From assembly GCA_937996595.1 (NCBI GenBank), contig CALKVC010000189.1, forward strand, positions 1 to 37,983: DNA of 37,983 nucleotides, written 5' to 3'. The translations under genes were made by a program, and so were the position numbers. Source of the DNA: an uncultured Chitinophagaceae bacterium. GTDB taxonomy: Bacteria > Bacteroidota > Bacteroidia > Chitinophagales > Chitinophagaceae. This document shows positions 1 through 7,743 of the stretch, piece after piece (the stretch's first letter is position 1; each line of letters begins with the position of its first letter). Below the pieces are notes generated by a model. It ran no database searches. It worked only from the letters and a program-made list of their open reading frames with translations, and was not told where the DNA came from.

Positions 1-38
1 CAATCGGGCTGTATATCGATTGCGGGTGCCCTTTTTGG

Positions 39-66
39 GTCCCTTTTTGGGCATGCAAAAAGGGAC
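39..66. other. Perfect 11-bp hairpin downstream of mnmG
   Basis: Positions 39-49 (GTCCCTTTTTG) and 56-66 are exact reverse complements around a 6-nt loop. The left arm is preceded by a second direct copy of CCCTTTTTGGG at 29-39. The hairpin lies about 80 nt past the mnmG stop codon. It has no clean T tract on either strand, so calling it an intrinsic terminator is uncertain. A structurally similar hairpin follows feoA at 3534-3561. Confidence 0.45.
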
Positions 67-144
67 AAAATACAACTATTAAGGAGTCTCAAAAAAAATT
101 AGACAATCCAATATCACAACGCGTTAGAATAATTGATTGCTTTT

Positions 145-2013
145 TTATCTCCCCATATACACCATCAGTATTTGCACATCGCTGGGGTTAACGCCCGAAA
201 TGCGGGAAGCCTGTCCCAGGGTACGGGGCTGTATTTTGATGAATTTCTGCCTGGCTTCATTGCTTAATGATACCAGTTTATCGTAATTGAAGTTTTCGGG
301 TATGGCCAGGTCTTCCAGCTGGTTCATTTTTTCTACCAGGTCTTTTTCCTTTTCTATATATACATCATATTTTAACTGGATTTCGGCCTGCTCCAACACG
401 TCTTCATCATACACGCTTAACAGGGCTGACAGGCTGGTTATCCGTGTTATCATTTCTTTCAATGAAATGCCCGGCCTTAGCAATACCTGGGCTGCTTTTT
501 GCTTTACGGCTATGGGCGAAGATTGCTTTGACTCAAGATAATCATTTGATTCTGATGGTTCTACATTGGTCTGGAGCAGGATGTCTTTTACCTGTTCAAC
601 CAACCTTCGCTTTTTCAGCAGGTTTTCCATGCGTTCCTGGCTGGCAAGGCCCAGTTTATAGCTGATTTCGGTTAAGCGCATATCGGCATTATCCTGCCGC
701 AGCAGGGTTCTGAATTCGGCCCGGCTGGTAAACATGCGGTAAGGTTCGTCGGTTCCTTTGTTTATCAGGTCGTCTATCAGCACACCAATATAGGCTTCGC
801 TTCTTTTAAGCACCAGCGGCTCGCTACCGGTACAACTGAGGTGTGCGTTGATGCCGGCCATCAATCCCTGGCAGGCGGCTTCTTCGTAACCTGTTGTTCC
901 GTTTATCTGTCCGGCAAAAAACAGGTTTTTAACCCGTTTTGTTTCCAGGCTGAATTTTAATTGCGTAGGCGGAAAATAATCGTATTCAATGGCATATCCC
1001 GGGCGGAAAATGCGGCAGTTTTCAAAGCCGGGAACCTTTCTAAGTGCCTGAACCTGTGTTTCTTCTGATAACGAGGTGGAGAAGCCGTTCACATAAATTT
1101 CTACGGTATTCCAGCCCTCGGGCTCTACAAATAACTGGTGCCTTTCCCTTTCGGCAAAGCGGCTGATCTTGTCTTCTATGCTGGGGCAATACCTGGGGCC
1201 GGTTCCCTGTATCCGGCCTTTAAACATGGGGCTTGACTCAAATCCTTCTTTCAAAATATCGTGTACTTCCTGGCTGGTATAGGTAATCCAGCAGCTTCTT
1301 TGCTCAGCTGCATCCAGGGTTGGTTTTTCCAGGTAGCTGAAACCCACTATTTCATCGTCGCCTTTCTGTTCCTCCATTTTACTGTAATCCAGACTTCGGC
1401 CATCAATGCGGGGCGGTGTTCCGGTTTTAAGCCGGGCGCTTTCAAAGCCCAGGGAAACCAGTTGTTCGGTAATACCGGTGGCTGCTTTTTCAGATACCCT
1501 TCCCCCGCCAAAATTCTTTTCACCTATATGGATTACCCCATTCAGGAAGGTTCCGTTGGTAAGCACTACAGCTTTGGAAAAAATGGAATGGCCCAGGGAT
1601 GTTATAATGCCGGTAACTCGTACATCATTGATAATCAACTCTTTAACCATATCCTGGTAAAAGTCAACGTTTGGGGTGTTTTCCAGCATTTCGCGCCAGG
1701 TGGCTGCAAACAGCATCCGGTCGCTTTGTGCCCGCGGGCTCCACATGGCCGGACCCTTGGAGCGGTTAAGCATCCTGAACTGGATCATGCTTTTGTTGGT
1801 AACAATGCCGCTATACCCGCCCAGGGCATCAATTTCCTTTACAATTTGACCTTTGGCTATTCCGCCCATCGCCGGGTTGCAGCTCATTTGTGCAATGGTT
1901 TGCATGTTCATGGTTACGAGCAGCACTTTACTGCCCATATTGGCAGCAGCCGCGGCGGCTTCGCAACCGGCATGGCCGGCGCCAACAACTATAATATCGT
2001 ATTCTGGAAACAT
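145..2013 (-). CDS. mnmG: tRNA uridine-5-carboxymethylaminomethyl modification enzyme MnmG (GidA)
   Basis: MnmG is the FAD- and NADH-using subunit of the cytoplasmic MnmE-MnmG complex. The complex installs the (carboxymethyl)aminomethyl group at C5 of the wobble uridine in several tRNAs. The 622-residue product has the usual family length. The N-terminal Rossmann dinucleotide-binding motif GAGHAGCEAA is at residues 11-20 and the family motif SCNPAMGGIAKG at about 44-55. A helical C-terminal MnmE-binding domain ends in ISGVNPSDVQILMVYMGR. The ATG start sits six bases after a TACTTTTGC box, so the gene may have its own promoter and a very short leader. The neighbouring minus-strand genes upstream are an HNH nuclease gene and ybeY. 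The long plus-strand open frames inside it are shadows. The identification is secure. Confidence 0.97.
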   Translation of the reverse strand: MFPEYDIIVVGAGHAGCEAAAAAANMGSKVLLVTMNMQTIAQMSCNPAMGGIAKGQIVKEIDALGGYSGIVTNKSMIQFRMLNRSKGPAMWSPRAQSDRMLFAATWREMLENTPNVDFYQDMVKELIINDVRVTGIITSLGHSIFSKAVVLTNGTFLNGVIHIGEKNFGGGRVSEKAATGITEQLVSLGFESARLKTGTPPRIDGRSLDYSKMEEQKGDDEIVGFSYLEKPTLDAAEQRSCWITYTSQEVHDILKEGFESSPMFKGRIQGTGPRYCPSIEDKISRFAERERHQLFVEPEGWNTVEIYVNGFSTSLSEETQVQALRKVPGFENCRIFRPGYAIEYDYFPPTQLKFSLETKRVKNLFFAGQINGTTGYEEAACQGLMAGINAHLSCTGSEPLVLKRSEAYIGVLIDDLINKGTDEPYRMFTSRAEFRTLLRQDNADMRLTEISYKLGLASQERMENLLKKRRLVEQVKDILLQTNVEPSESNDYLESKQSSPIAVKQKAAQVLLRPGISLKEMITRITSLSALLSVYDEDVLEQAEIQLKYDVYIEKEKDLVEKMNQLEDLAIPENFNYDKLVSLSNEARQKFIKIQPRTLGQASRISGVNPSDVQILMVYMGR

Positions 2014-2019
2014 GCGAAT

Positions 2020-2028
2020 GCAAAAGTA
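2020..2028 (-). promoter_or_regulatory. Candidate -7 promoter box of mnmG
   Basis: On the minus strand TACTTTTGC matches the Bacteroidota -7 consensus TAnnTTTG. It ends six bases before the mnmG ATG. I see no convincing -33 TTG. If used, the transcript would be nearly leaderless. Confidence 0.4.
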
Positions 2029-2054
2029 CTATTTACGGGGCTTTTAACGGCGGG

Positions 2055-2669
2055 TTAGCCGAATTTCCTGATTATCTCCCGTTCAAGGAGGATGTCTTCC
2101 AGAGACGTTCCCTTGTTAAGCGCTAACATATCATCGGCTGATAAGCTGGCTATTTTCTCTATCCGGGCGCTGTGGTTATTGATAAAACCGGCGATTTCTG
2201 CTTCCAATGGTATGCAGGTTTCCGCTATCCTGTTTATTTTTTCAACCATTTTCCGGCACATCGCATAACCTGTTTTTTGATAAAGCCTTTCAAAATATGG
2301 TTTAGCTGCCAGTATATTCATGTGGTTATCCGGTTCCTTTTCCAGCGCTGCTACCCTGATATTGATAAAATTCCAGCACAAAGCCATATCATCCTGGTTG
2401 GCAAAATCGAAATAGCTCATGGGAATGATGTGCTCAAACTGCCATGCTTTTCCAAAATTGCTCCAGGAAAGCCCGTCGGTAAACTGTAATGCTATGTAGT
2501 TCCTGTATGTTTCTATGTCTAGCCCCATAAATGCTGCATAGAGCCGGGTGCTTTGCTTTTCCAAAATATACCTTCTAAAAGCCAGTTGCCACTTCTTTTT
2601 TTCCCTTGCCTTTACAAGCGCTTCGGTGACTTCTTCCTGGTGTGTCCATTTTTTTCTTTTCATTTCCAT
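2055..2669 (-). CDS. Phage-type HNH endonuclease-like protein
   Basis: The product (204 residues from the chosen start) carries a block LSWSNFGKAWQFEHIIPMSY followed by CWNFIN. This resembles the conserved core of phage and intron HNH nucleases, whose usual form is GMsWxNyGxxWhiDHiiP...cfhxtNlxp. The central Asp-His is Glu-His here, and the usual LWaxxNxxKG tail is not recognisable, so nuclease activity is not certain. The N-terminal third is very basic (KRKKW, KAREKKKW). I chose ATG at 2669, preceded by AGGAAC, over a start at 2705, because the longer N-terminus would be translated from one copy of a 20-bp direct repeat. The gene lies between ybeY and mnmG, two genes I believe are often adjacent in this phylum, so it looks like an insertion (inference). 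Confidence 0.7.
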   Translation of the reverse strand: MEMKRKKWTHQEEVTEALVKAREKKKWQLAFRRYILEKQSTRLYAAFMGLDIETYRNYIALQFTDGLSWSNFGKAWQFEHIIPMSYFDFANQDDMALCWNFINIRVAALEKEPDNHMNILAAKPYFERLYQKTGYAMCRKMVEKINRIAETCIPLEAEIAGFINNHSARIEKIASLSADDMLALNKGTSLEDILLEREIIRKFG

Positions 2670-2682
2670 AATGTTCCTGTTT

Positions 2683-2702
2683 GAAACTGTGATACGTGGA
2701 AC
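2683..2702. repeat. 20-bp direct repeat, copy 1
   Basis: GAAACTGTGATACGTGGAAC occurs here and again, identically, at 2761-2780, 78 bp apart. This copy lies in the predicted 5' leader of the HNH gene, just upstream of its ribosome-binding region. Confidence 0.85.
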
Positions 2703-2732
2703 CATTTCAACCGGAAATCATTCCACCGCATA

Positions 2733-2740
2733 CAAATATA
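2733..2740 (-). promoter_or_regulatory. Candidate -7 promoter box of the HNH gene
   Basis: The minus strand reads TATATTTG, a full match to TAnnTTTG. It lies between the two 20-bp repeats. Twenty bases upstream is a TTTC that belongs to the repeat copy at 2761-2780, in the place where a -33 TTTG element would be. The predicted start of transcription is about 58 nt upstream of the ATG at 2669. Confidence 0.45.
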
Positions 2741-2760
2741 GCAATTCTATGTTTCACCGG

Positions 2761-2780
2761 GAAACTGTGATACGTGGAAC
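2761..2780. repeat. 20-bp direct repeat, copy 2
   Basis: Identical to 2683-2702. This copy overlaps the -33 region of the candidate HNH promoter and ends 15 bp before the ybeY stop codon. Confidence 0.85.
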
Positions 2781-2795
2781 AAAATGTAAAACTGA

Positions 2796-3221
2796 TCAGA
2801 GGAGGCCGTATGCTGATAAGTAGTGGTCTTCTTTAACCCGCATGATTTCCTGTTGTTTCTTTTGCTTGTCTTTATACCCGCATAAATGAAGTGCCCCATG
2901 AAAGATTACCCGGTGCAACTCCTGTTCTATCGTAGTGTGCTGAATGGATGCGTTGTCTTTTACCCTGTCGGTGCTAATATATATTTCTCCTTCGGTTGGT
3001 GCCCCGGGGTGTTCGCTTAAATCGAAACTGATGATATCGGTATAATAATCGTGCTGCAGGAATTGCCTGTTTATCTGTAAGAGGTATTCATCGCTGCAGA
3101 AAATATAGGTGAGCTGGTTAAGTTTCTTCCCTTCTGTTTTAAAGATTTGGGCAATGAAAGATTTCAGGCGCCTGATCTGCCTGATCCTGATAACTGATTC
3201 ATAATAAAATCTTACCTGCAT
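2796..3221 (-). CDS. ybeY: Endoribonuclease YbeY (16S rRNA maturation)
   Basis: YbeY is a metal-dependent single-strand endoribonuclease acting in 16S rRNA 3' maturation and ribosome quality control. The 141-residue product is family length. The metal motif is HGALHLCGYKD at residues 108-118. His108 and His112 are conserved, but the third classical His (H-x3-H-x5-H) is Asp118. I recall the same HLCGYKD form from other Bacteroidota YbeY proteins, so it is likely a lineage feature and not a defect. The strand-order motif DIISFDL at 62-68 is also typical. The start is ATG at 3221, divergent from feoA. The HNH gene and mnmG follow on the same strand. Confidence 0.95.
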   Translation of the reverse strand: MQVRFYYESVIRIRQIRRLKSFIAQIFKTEGKKLNQLTYIFCSDEYLLQINRQFLQHDYYTDIISFDLSEHPGAPTEGEIYISTDRVKDNASIQHTTIEQELHRVIFHGALHLCGYKDKQKKQQEIMRVKEDHYLSAYGLL

Positions 3222-3297
3222 GGCTGTAAATTTCTCTATTCGAAAATAGATAAGTTATCTTTAAGAATACCTTTACATATAAATAAGGAAGAACCAG

Positions 3298-3525
3298 ATG
3301 CGTAAAAAACTATCGGAAATAAAGGTTGGCCAGACAGTAGTAATACAATCATTTGAAAATGATGATATTTTTCTGAAGCTGATGGAGATGGGTTGTGTTC
3401 CCGGTGAAAAAATAACGGTTGAACAGATTGCCCCTTTAAAAGATCCGATATCCATTTTGGTGGCAGGTTATAAACTTAGCCTCCGTTTAAATGAGGCGCA
3501 ATATATACTGGTTGATGAGATATAA
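3298..3525 (+). CDS. feoA: FeoA-domain protein (orphan)
   Basis: This 75-residue protein matches the FeoA/SH3-like fold: LSEIKVGQTVVIQSFEND, then LMEMGCVPGEKITVEQIAP, then DPISILVAGYKLSLRLNEA. In the Feo system FeoA is a small cytoplasmic partner of the ferrous-iron transporter FeoB. No feoB follows; the next gene is nadD, after a hairpin and a 200-bp gap. AAGGA lies eleven bases before the ATG. The domain assignment is strong. A role in iron uptake is only inferred, because FeoA-like domains also occur alone. Confidence 0.88.
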   Translation: MRKKLSEIKVGQTVVIQSFENDDIFLKLMEMGCVPGEKITVEQIAPLKDPISILVAGYKLSLRLNEAQYILVDEI

Positions 3526-3533
3526 ATAGGTTA

Positions 3534-3561
3534 TTTCTTTTTTGCTTCTCCAAAAAAGAAA
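3534..3561 (+). terminator. 11-bp hairpin after feoA, and the gap to nadD
   Basis: TTTCTTTTTTG (3534-3544) pairs perfectly with 3551-3561 around the loop CTTCTC. It starts nine bases after the feoA stop and is followed by an A-rich stretch, so termination could work mainly on the opposite strand. The remaining gap to nadD (3562-3725) holds two smaller stems: CTCCGA/TCGGAG at 3575-3580 and 3587-3592, and AAAGCC/GGCTTT at 3625-3630 and 3638-3643. I see no gene in it. Confidence 0.5.
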
Positions 3562-3725
3562 CAAAAAAAGAGACCTCCGAAATTCATCGGAGCAGGCCTT
3601 GTAATAATTACCTCCATTGCCGGGAAAGCCCTGATTAGGCTTTAGTACTACTGTAACTTCAAATTCAGTTCCTTGATCCTTAAAAACTCGATATTCCCAT
3701 TTATCAAAAGCTTATTTCTACATCT

Positions 3726-4316
3726 ATGAATATAGGTTTATTCTTCGGCTCCTTTAACCCGGTTCATCACGGCCACCTGATAATTGCCAATCATATTGCC
3801 ATGACGGCAGGCCTTGATGAGGTTTGGCTGGTGGTTTCGCCCCAAAACCCGTTTAAAAAATCGGCTACGCTGTTAAATGAAAACCATCGCTACCACCTGG
3901 TACAGTTAGCCATTGAAGGCGAAAAAAAACTGAGGGCCAGCAATATCGAATTCAAATTACCCAAACCCTCTTACACCATTGATACGCTTGCCTACCTGGC
4001 GGAAAAGTATCCCAATCACCGGTTTTCCATCATCATGGGCAGCGACGGGTTCCAAAACCTGGATAAATGGAAGAACGCGGAAGCCATTGTAAAAAACTAC
4101 CCGGTGATCATTTATAAAAGGCCGGGGTTTGAGATTGAAAATAAACTGCGTGCATCCATTACCGTTGCTGATGCGCCGATGCTTGAAATTTCGTCTACCC
4201 ATATACGTTATATGATAAAAAACGGCTTGTCCATCCGCTACCTGGTGCCCGATATGGTAAAGGAGGAAATTGAAAACCGCGGATACTACATGTCTTCGTC
4301 AGAAAACCCATCCTAG
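3726..4316 (+). CDS. nadD: Nicotinate-nucleotide adenylyltransferase
   Basis: NadD transfers AMP from ATP to nicotinate mononucleotide, the penultimate step of NAD synthesis in the cytoplasm. The 196-residue product shows the nucleotidyltransferase signature GSFNPVHHGH at residues 8-17 and the C-terminal ISSTHIR motif at 155-161. The deamido-NMN specificity loop region SPQNPFKK at 38-45 is also present. The last 18 bases overlap the end of convergent chrA (4299-4316), so the two messages are antisense at their 3' ends. nadA, which acts earlier in the same pathway, lies 1.8 kb away on the other strand. Confidence 0.96.
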   Translation: MNIGLFFGSFNPVHHGHLIIANHIAMTAGLDEVWLVVSPQNPFKKSATLLNENHRYHLVQLAIEGEKKLRASNIEFKLPKPSYTIDTLAYLAEKYPNHRFSIIMGSDGFQNLDKWKNAEAIVKNYPVIIYKRPGFEIENKLRASITVADAPMLEISSTHIRYMIKNGLSIRYLVPDMVKEEIENRGYYMSSSENPS

Positions 4317-5540
4317 CAGGATGCCGGCAATAACGATGGCCGGCGCCGGAATCTTTGTGTAGCGTAAAACAAGGAAGGTTGCTAAGATGGTAACCAGGCT
4401 GCTCACGCTGTAGAAATTCATTTTATAGAGGTTGATGCTGTTAAGCAGGTATAAGGTGGCGGCCCACATGAAACCGACCACAACTGCATTGATGCCTTCC
4501 AGTGCCCGGAAGACAACGATATATTTTTTAAGGTACTGCCATACGGGAAAAAAGAACAACACCAGCAGGGCGCTGGGTAAAAACAAGGCCACGGCTCCAA
4601 TTACACAACCCAGCAACTGGGCCTTCCGGCCCTGGTCTTTTAAGGCCATACCGCCGGCAAAAGCGCCAACTGAAAATACCGGTCCTGGTATGGCCCGCAC
4701 GATGCCATAACCCGTTAGCAACTCGTTTTTTTCTATCCGGATGGCATTTGGGTTGTTCCTGATCACTTTGGGTGCGTTAGGCCGGGCTACATACTGGTCA
4801 AGCATCATCGGCAGCAATACATCTCCGCCACCAAAAACAAAACTGCCAAAGCGGTAAAAGTTTTCAAACAAGTTATATGCTTTGCGGTTGGGCCATTCCT
4901 GCTTACGGGCTGTTTCACTCAATATTCCGGCCACTGCAAAAATGAGTACGAAGAGCCAGATATTTGTCCACCTGATCTGCTTTGGCTTAACCACTTCCTT
5001 TTCCGGTATGCGCTTGCTGCTGAAATTGGTAACTATCCCCCCGGCCACTAATAGCAATGGAAAAACCCATGGAGCCTTAAACAACAGGTATGTGATACAC
5101 ATGGCTGTTATCATGATTACCAGTGTAATAAAATTCTTTATGGAAATGGAAAACATTCTTATGGATGCATAAAAAAGGAAGCCGATGGCAACGGGCTGTA
5201 TGTATTTGAATAACCCGGATGTAAGGTCCTGTTTGTTGTTGGTGAGCAGGAAGGAAAATGCGCCCATGAGTATACAGGCCGGTGCCAGCCAGATGAGCAG
5301 CGTAAGCACGGCCAGCGAAACACCGCCTCTTTTATAACCGATCAATGTAAGTGTTTGGGTTGATGAAGCGCCCGGTAATAACTGGCAGAAACTGTTATAT
5401 TCTACCAGTTCTTCTTCGGTTACATCGCGCCGTTTATGCACAAAGGTTTTCAGCATCATACCGATATGGCCCTGCGGCCCTCCAAAAGCGGTAATACTGT
5501 GTAAGAATACAGCTTTTAGAAACGGTATATGACGAAGCAT
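4299..5540 (-). CDS. chrA: Chromate transporter family protein (ChrA, two-domain form)
   Basis: The product of about 413 residues is an integral membrane protein with two homologous CHR halves. The first begins with FLHSITAFGGPQGHIGMM and contains CQLLPGASSTQTLTLIGY. The second contains FGSFVFGGGDVLLPMM and GIVRAIPGPVFSVGAFAGG. CHR proteins export chromate or related anions at the inner membrane, probably by proton exchange; the natural substrate here cannot be told from sequence. About ten membrane segments are visible. An upstream in-frame TTG at 5546 exists, but ATG at 5540 is the better start. The C-terminal end overlaps nadD by 18 bp. Confidence 0.93.
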   Translation of the reverse strand: MLRHIPFLKAVFLHSITAFGGPQGHIGMMLKTFVHKRRDVTEEELVEYNSFCQLLPGASSTQTLTLIGYKRGGVSLAVLTLLIWLAPACILMGAFSFLLTNNKQDLTSGLFKYIQPVAIGFLFYASIRMFSISIKNFITLVIMITAMCITYLLFKAPWVFPLLLVAGGIVTNFSSKRIPEKEVVKPKQIRWTNIWLFVLIFAVAGILSETARKQEWPNRKAYNLFENFYRFGSFVFGGGDVLLPMMLDQYVARPNAPKVIRNNPNAIRIEKNELLTGYGIVRAIPGPVFSVGAFAGGMALKDQGRKAQLLGCVIGAVALFLPSALLVLFFFPVWQYLKKYIVVFRALEGINAVVVGFMWAATLYLLNSINLYKMNFYSVSSLVTILATFLVLRYTKIPAPAIVIAGILLGWVF

Positions 5541-5622
5541 TGCCAAATAAAACAGTTAAGAAGGATGAGGTGAATGTTAACTGAAATATATAAAAAATAA
5601 ATCAAACCGGGGCTAACTGCCT

Positions 5623-6135
5623 TTAGGGGCGTTTTTCGTAGGTATCTGCCGCTATATTCCGCAACACGGATGCAGCCACATTACTATAAATGATGTGCAG
5701 TTTTTTATCAAATTCCGACAGGTAATCAAACACTTTTATTTCACCCATATCACTTTTCTGGCTCCATCCGTTTCCCGAAAAAGAAAATTTCTTTAACCGG
5801 TAAGCAATACGCTCGTTCACAAAATCATTATTAAAGGATACTTCATACTTAATGGCATTTTCCGGTGTTTTATTACCCGGGTTTTTGCTGAATGGCATAT
5901 AATAATGCACTGCGTTGCGGCCGGGCGTAAGATATGATTCGGGAACCAGTTGCATGATATTCTTATCATCAATGTAAGATACTTTGCCGGATACATACCT
6001 GTTCATCAGCATTACCAGTGAATCATCAGAGCTAACAACATCAATATAATAAATGGCTTTTTCTGTTTTCTTTTCTGGCCCGCAACCGGTTAATACGATA
6101 CAGTATATTGCAATGAGTAAATAGACGTTCTTCAT
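5623..6135 (-). CDS. Predicted lipoprotein of unknown function
   Basis: The 170-residue product begins with a classical lipoprotein signal: MKNVYLLIAIYCIVLTGCG, with the lipobox LTGC and the lipidated Cys at residue 18. The rest is polar, with no membrane segment and no domain I recognise. It contains several beta-prone stretches such as KYEVSFNNDFV. It lies 22 bp downstream of nadA on the same strand and may be co-transcribed with it. Nothing in the sequence links it to NAD synthesis. The lipoprotein call is firm; the function is unknown. Confidence 0.85.
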   Translation of the reverse strand: MKNVYLLIAIYCIVLTGCGPEKKTEKAIYYIDVVSSDDSLVMLMNRYVSGKVSYIDDKNIMQLVPESYLTPGRNAVHYYMPFSKNPGNKTPENAIKYEVSFNNDFVNERIAYRLKKFSFSGNGWSQKSDMGEIKVFDYLSEFDKKLHIIYSNVAASVLRNIAADTYEKRP

Positions 6136-6157
6136 GAAATTGTTGATTGATAATAAA

Positions 6158-7168
6158 TCATAATCCGTACCGGGCGCTTATCTCCAGCATCCGGTCAATT
6201 GGCTTTTTGGCCGCCAGCCTAACCGTTTCATCCATGGTTATTTCGGGTAATTCATACTTCATACACAGATACAATTTTTCTAATGTATTCAGTTTCATAT
6301 ACGGGCAGTCGTTACAGGCGCATAAATTATTGGGCGGTGCGGGTATAAATGTTTTAGCCGGACTGGATTTTTGCATCTGGTGTATGATTCCTGCCTCTGT
6401 AGCCACGATAAATTCTGCTGCAGTATCTTTCTGTGTAAACTTTAAAAGGCCCGTAGTGCTTCCTATATAGTCTGCCAGGGCCAATACCGGTTCTTCACAC
6501 TCGGGATGTGCAATTACTTTTGCGTTCGGATGGCGGATTTTCAGTTTTATGATTTTTTCGCGGCTGAATATCTCATGCACCATACAGGCACCGTTCCATA
6601 AAAGCATATTCCTGCCGGTCTGCTTATTGATATATGCGCCCAGGTTCTTATCCGGCGCAAAAATGATCGGCTGGTCAACGGGCAGGCTTTCAACAATTTT
6701 CTGTGCATTGGTGGATGTGCATATGATATCGCTCAATGCTTTCATGCCGGCGCTGCAGTTGATATACGTTATAACCAGGTGATCGGGGTGTTTATCCCTG
6801 AATTTTTTAAATAAATCCGGCGGAGCAGAATCGCTTAATGAACAGCCTGCTTTAAGATCGGGCAATACCACTTTTTTGGAAGGGTTAAGTATTTTGGCTG
6901 TTTCTGCCATAAAGTGAACGCCGGCAAAAACAATCATATCAGCAGATGTGCTGGCTGCCTGTTGTGATAGCCCCAGGCTGTCGCCAATAAAATCGGCCAC
7001 ATCCTGGATATCAGGCTCCTGGTAATAATGCGCCAGGATTACGGCATTTTTTTCCTTTTTTAATTTTTCAATTTCTGCAAACAAATCCAGGTTAACATCT
7101 ATGTCCATGTCAAGAAAACCCTTTTGCGCCAGCATTTCCTGTATTTGTGCATTGTTAATATCTGCCAT
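6158..7168 (-). CDS. nadA: Quinolinate synthase A
   Basis: NadA condenses iminoaspartate with dihydroxyacetone phosphate to quinolinate, using a [4Fe-4S] cluster, in de novo NAD synthesis. The 336-residue product has the internal triplicated fold motifs, including AVILAHYYQEPDIQDVADFI near residue 38. The conserved cysteine contexts are DIICTSTNA, AHPECEEPV and CACNDCPYM, which should include the three cluster ligands. No nadB is visible in the window. The start is ATG at 7168, and a TAATTTTGC box lies 88 nt upstream. A lipoprotein gene follows after 22 bp. Confidence 0.96.
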   Translation of the reverse strand: MADINNAQIQEMLAQKGFLDMDIDVNLDLFAEIEKLKKEKNAVILAHYYQEPDIQDVADFIGDSLGLSQQAASTSADMIVFAGVHFMAETAKILNPSKKVVLPDLKAGCSLSDSAPPDLFKKFRDKHPDHLVITYINCSAGMKALSDIICTSTNAQKIVESLPVDQPIIFAPDKNLGAYINKQTGRNMLLWNGACMVHEIFSREKIIKLKIRHPNAKVIAHPECEEPVLALADYIGSTTGLLKFTQKDTAAEFIVATEAGIIHQMQKSSPAKTFIPAPPNNLCACNDCPYMKLNTLEKLYLCMKYELPEITMDETVRLAAKKPIDRMLEISARYGL

Positions 7169-7743
7169 AATATGTATTAATACTATTTATTTATATAATC
7201 ACCTATTACTATTAGGGCTGTTAATATGTGGAAATAAATATTGACCCGATTATTGCAAAATTAAATCTTTTCATTTATCCACCTTAATACACAATTAATT
7301 AACAGGATCTGTTTGGCCTACAACCGTTATATCCTGCCATCCTCTAATACATCTGCCCGGTTAATCAACATCAGTTGATAATTAATGCGGGGGAAAATAT
7401 TTTTATGTATTGGTAAAAAATGACTGTTGAAAGAAAAGGCACAACTTCATATTTTAAGCCCATTCTCAGCAAAAGGAAAAATCAAAACTTTGTTATCAGC
7501 ATTTTAATCAGGATATTTTTTAAAAAGATAGCCGTTATTAACAGTATTAATGGCTTATGAACATGCCAGTGTGAAAAAATTTACCAGGTTTATTATATAA
7601 TGATATTTTTTAATACAAATAAGCGAAGCGGCAACCTTCTTTGCCATTTAACTCGCATTTACAGGGCATTACACCCAAAAAATGAAACATCTTATATATA
7701 ATTACCCTATTTTTGCCCTCCAAAAATCTTACAAATAAGTAGT
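7169..7743. promoter_or_regulatory. 575-bp divergent intergenic region between nadA and the PPIase gene
   Basis: This AT-rich stretch contains no open frame I would call a gene. Visible signals are the perfect palindrome GTATTAATAC (7174-7183) next to the nadA start, a minus-strand TAATTTTG box for nadA (7256-7263) and a plus-strand TATTTTTG box at 7708-7715 for the PPIase gene. The middle (about 7300-7650) holds nothing I can assign. Confidence 0.55.
7708..7716 (+). promoter_or_regulatory. Candidate -7 promoter box of the PPIase gene
   Basis: TATTTTTGC fits TAnnTTTG and ends 27 bases before the ATG at 7744. It runs into CCCTCCAAAA, the same initial sequence found at the asnS promoter. No clear -33 TTG is visible. 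Confidence 0.5.

Noticed and set aside
1261..2058. 265-codon plus-strand open frame inside mnmG
   Set aside because: It is antisense to a fully conserved gene, has Cys/Gly/His-rich composition typical of a shadow frame and no family resemblance.
2670..2705. N-terminal extension of the HNH protein from a start at 2705
   Set aside because: The extra codons are the direct repeat read in frame; ATG at 2669 has an AGGA upstream and fits the domain.
2683..2780. Two-repeat CRISPR-like structure
   Set aside because: Only two copies, 20 bp long with a 58-bp spacer, no cas genes, and the first copy lies in a gene leader. Paired operator or duplication fits better.
7169..7743. tmRNA, 6S or other housekeeping RNA in the long intergenic gap
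   Set aside because: I looked for characteristic paired ends and conserved cores and found none.
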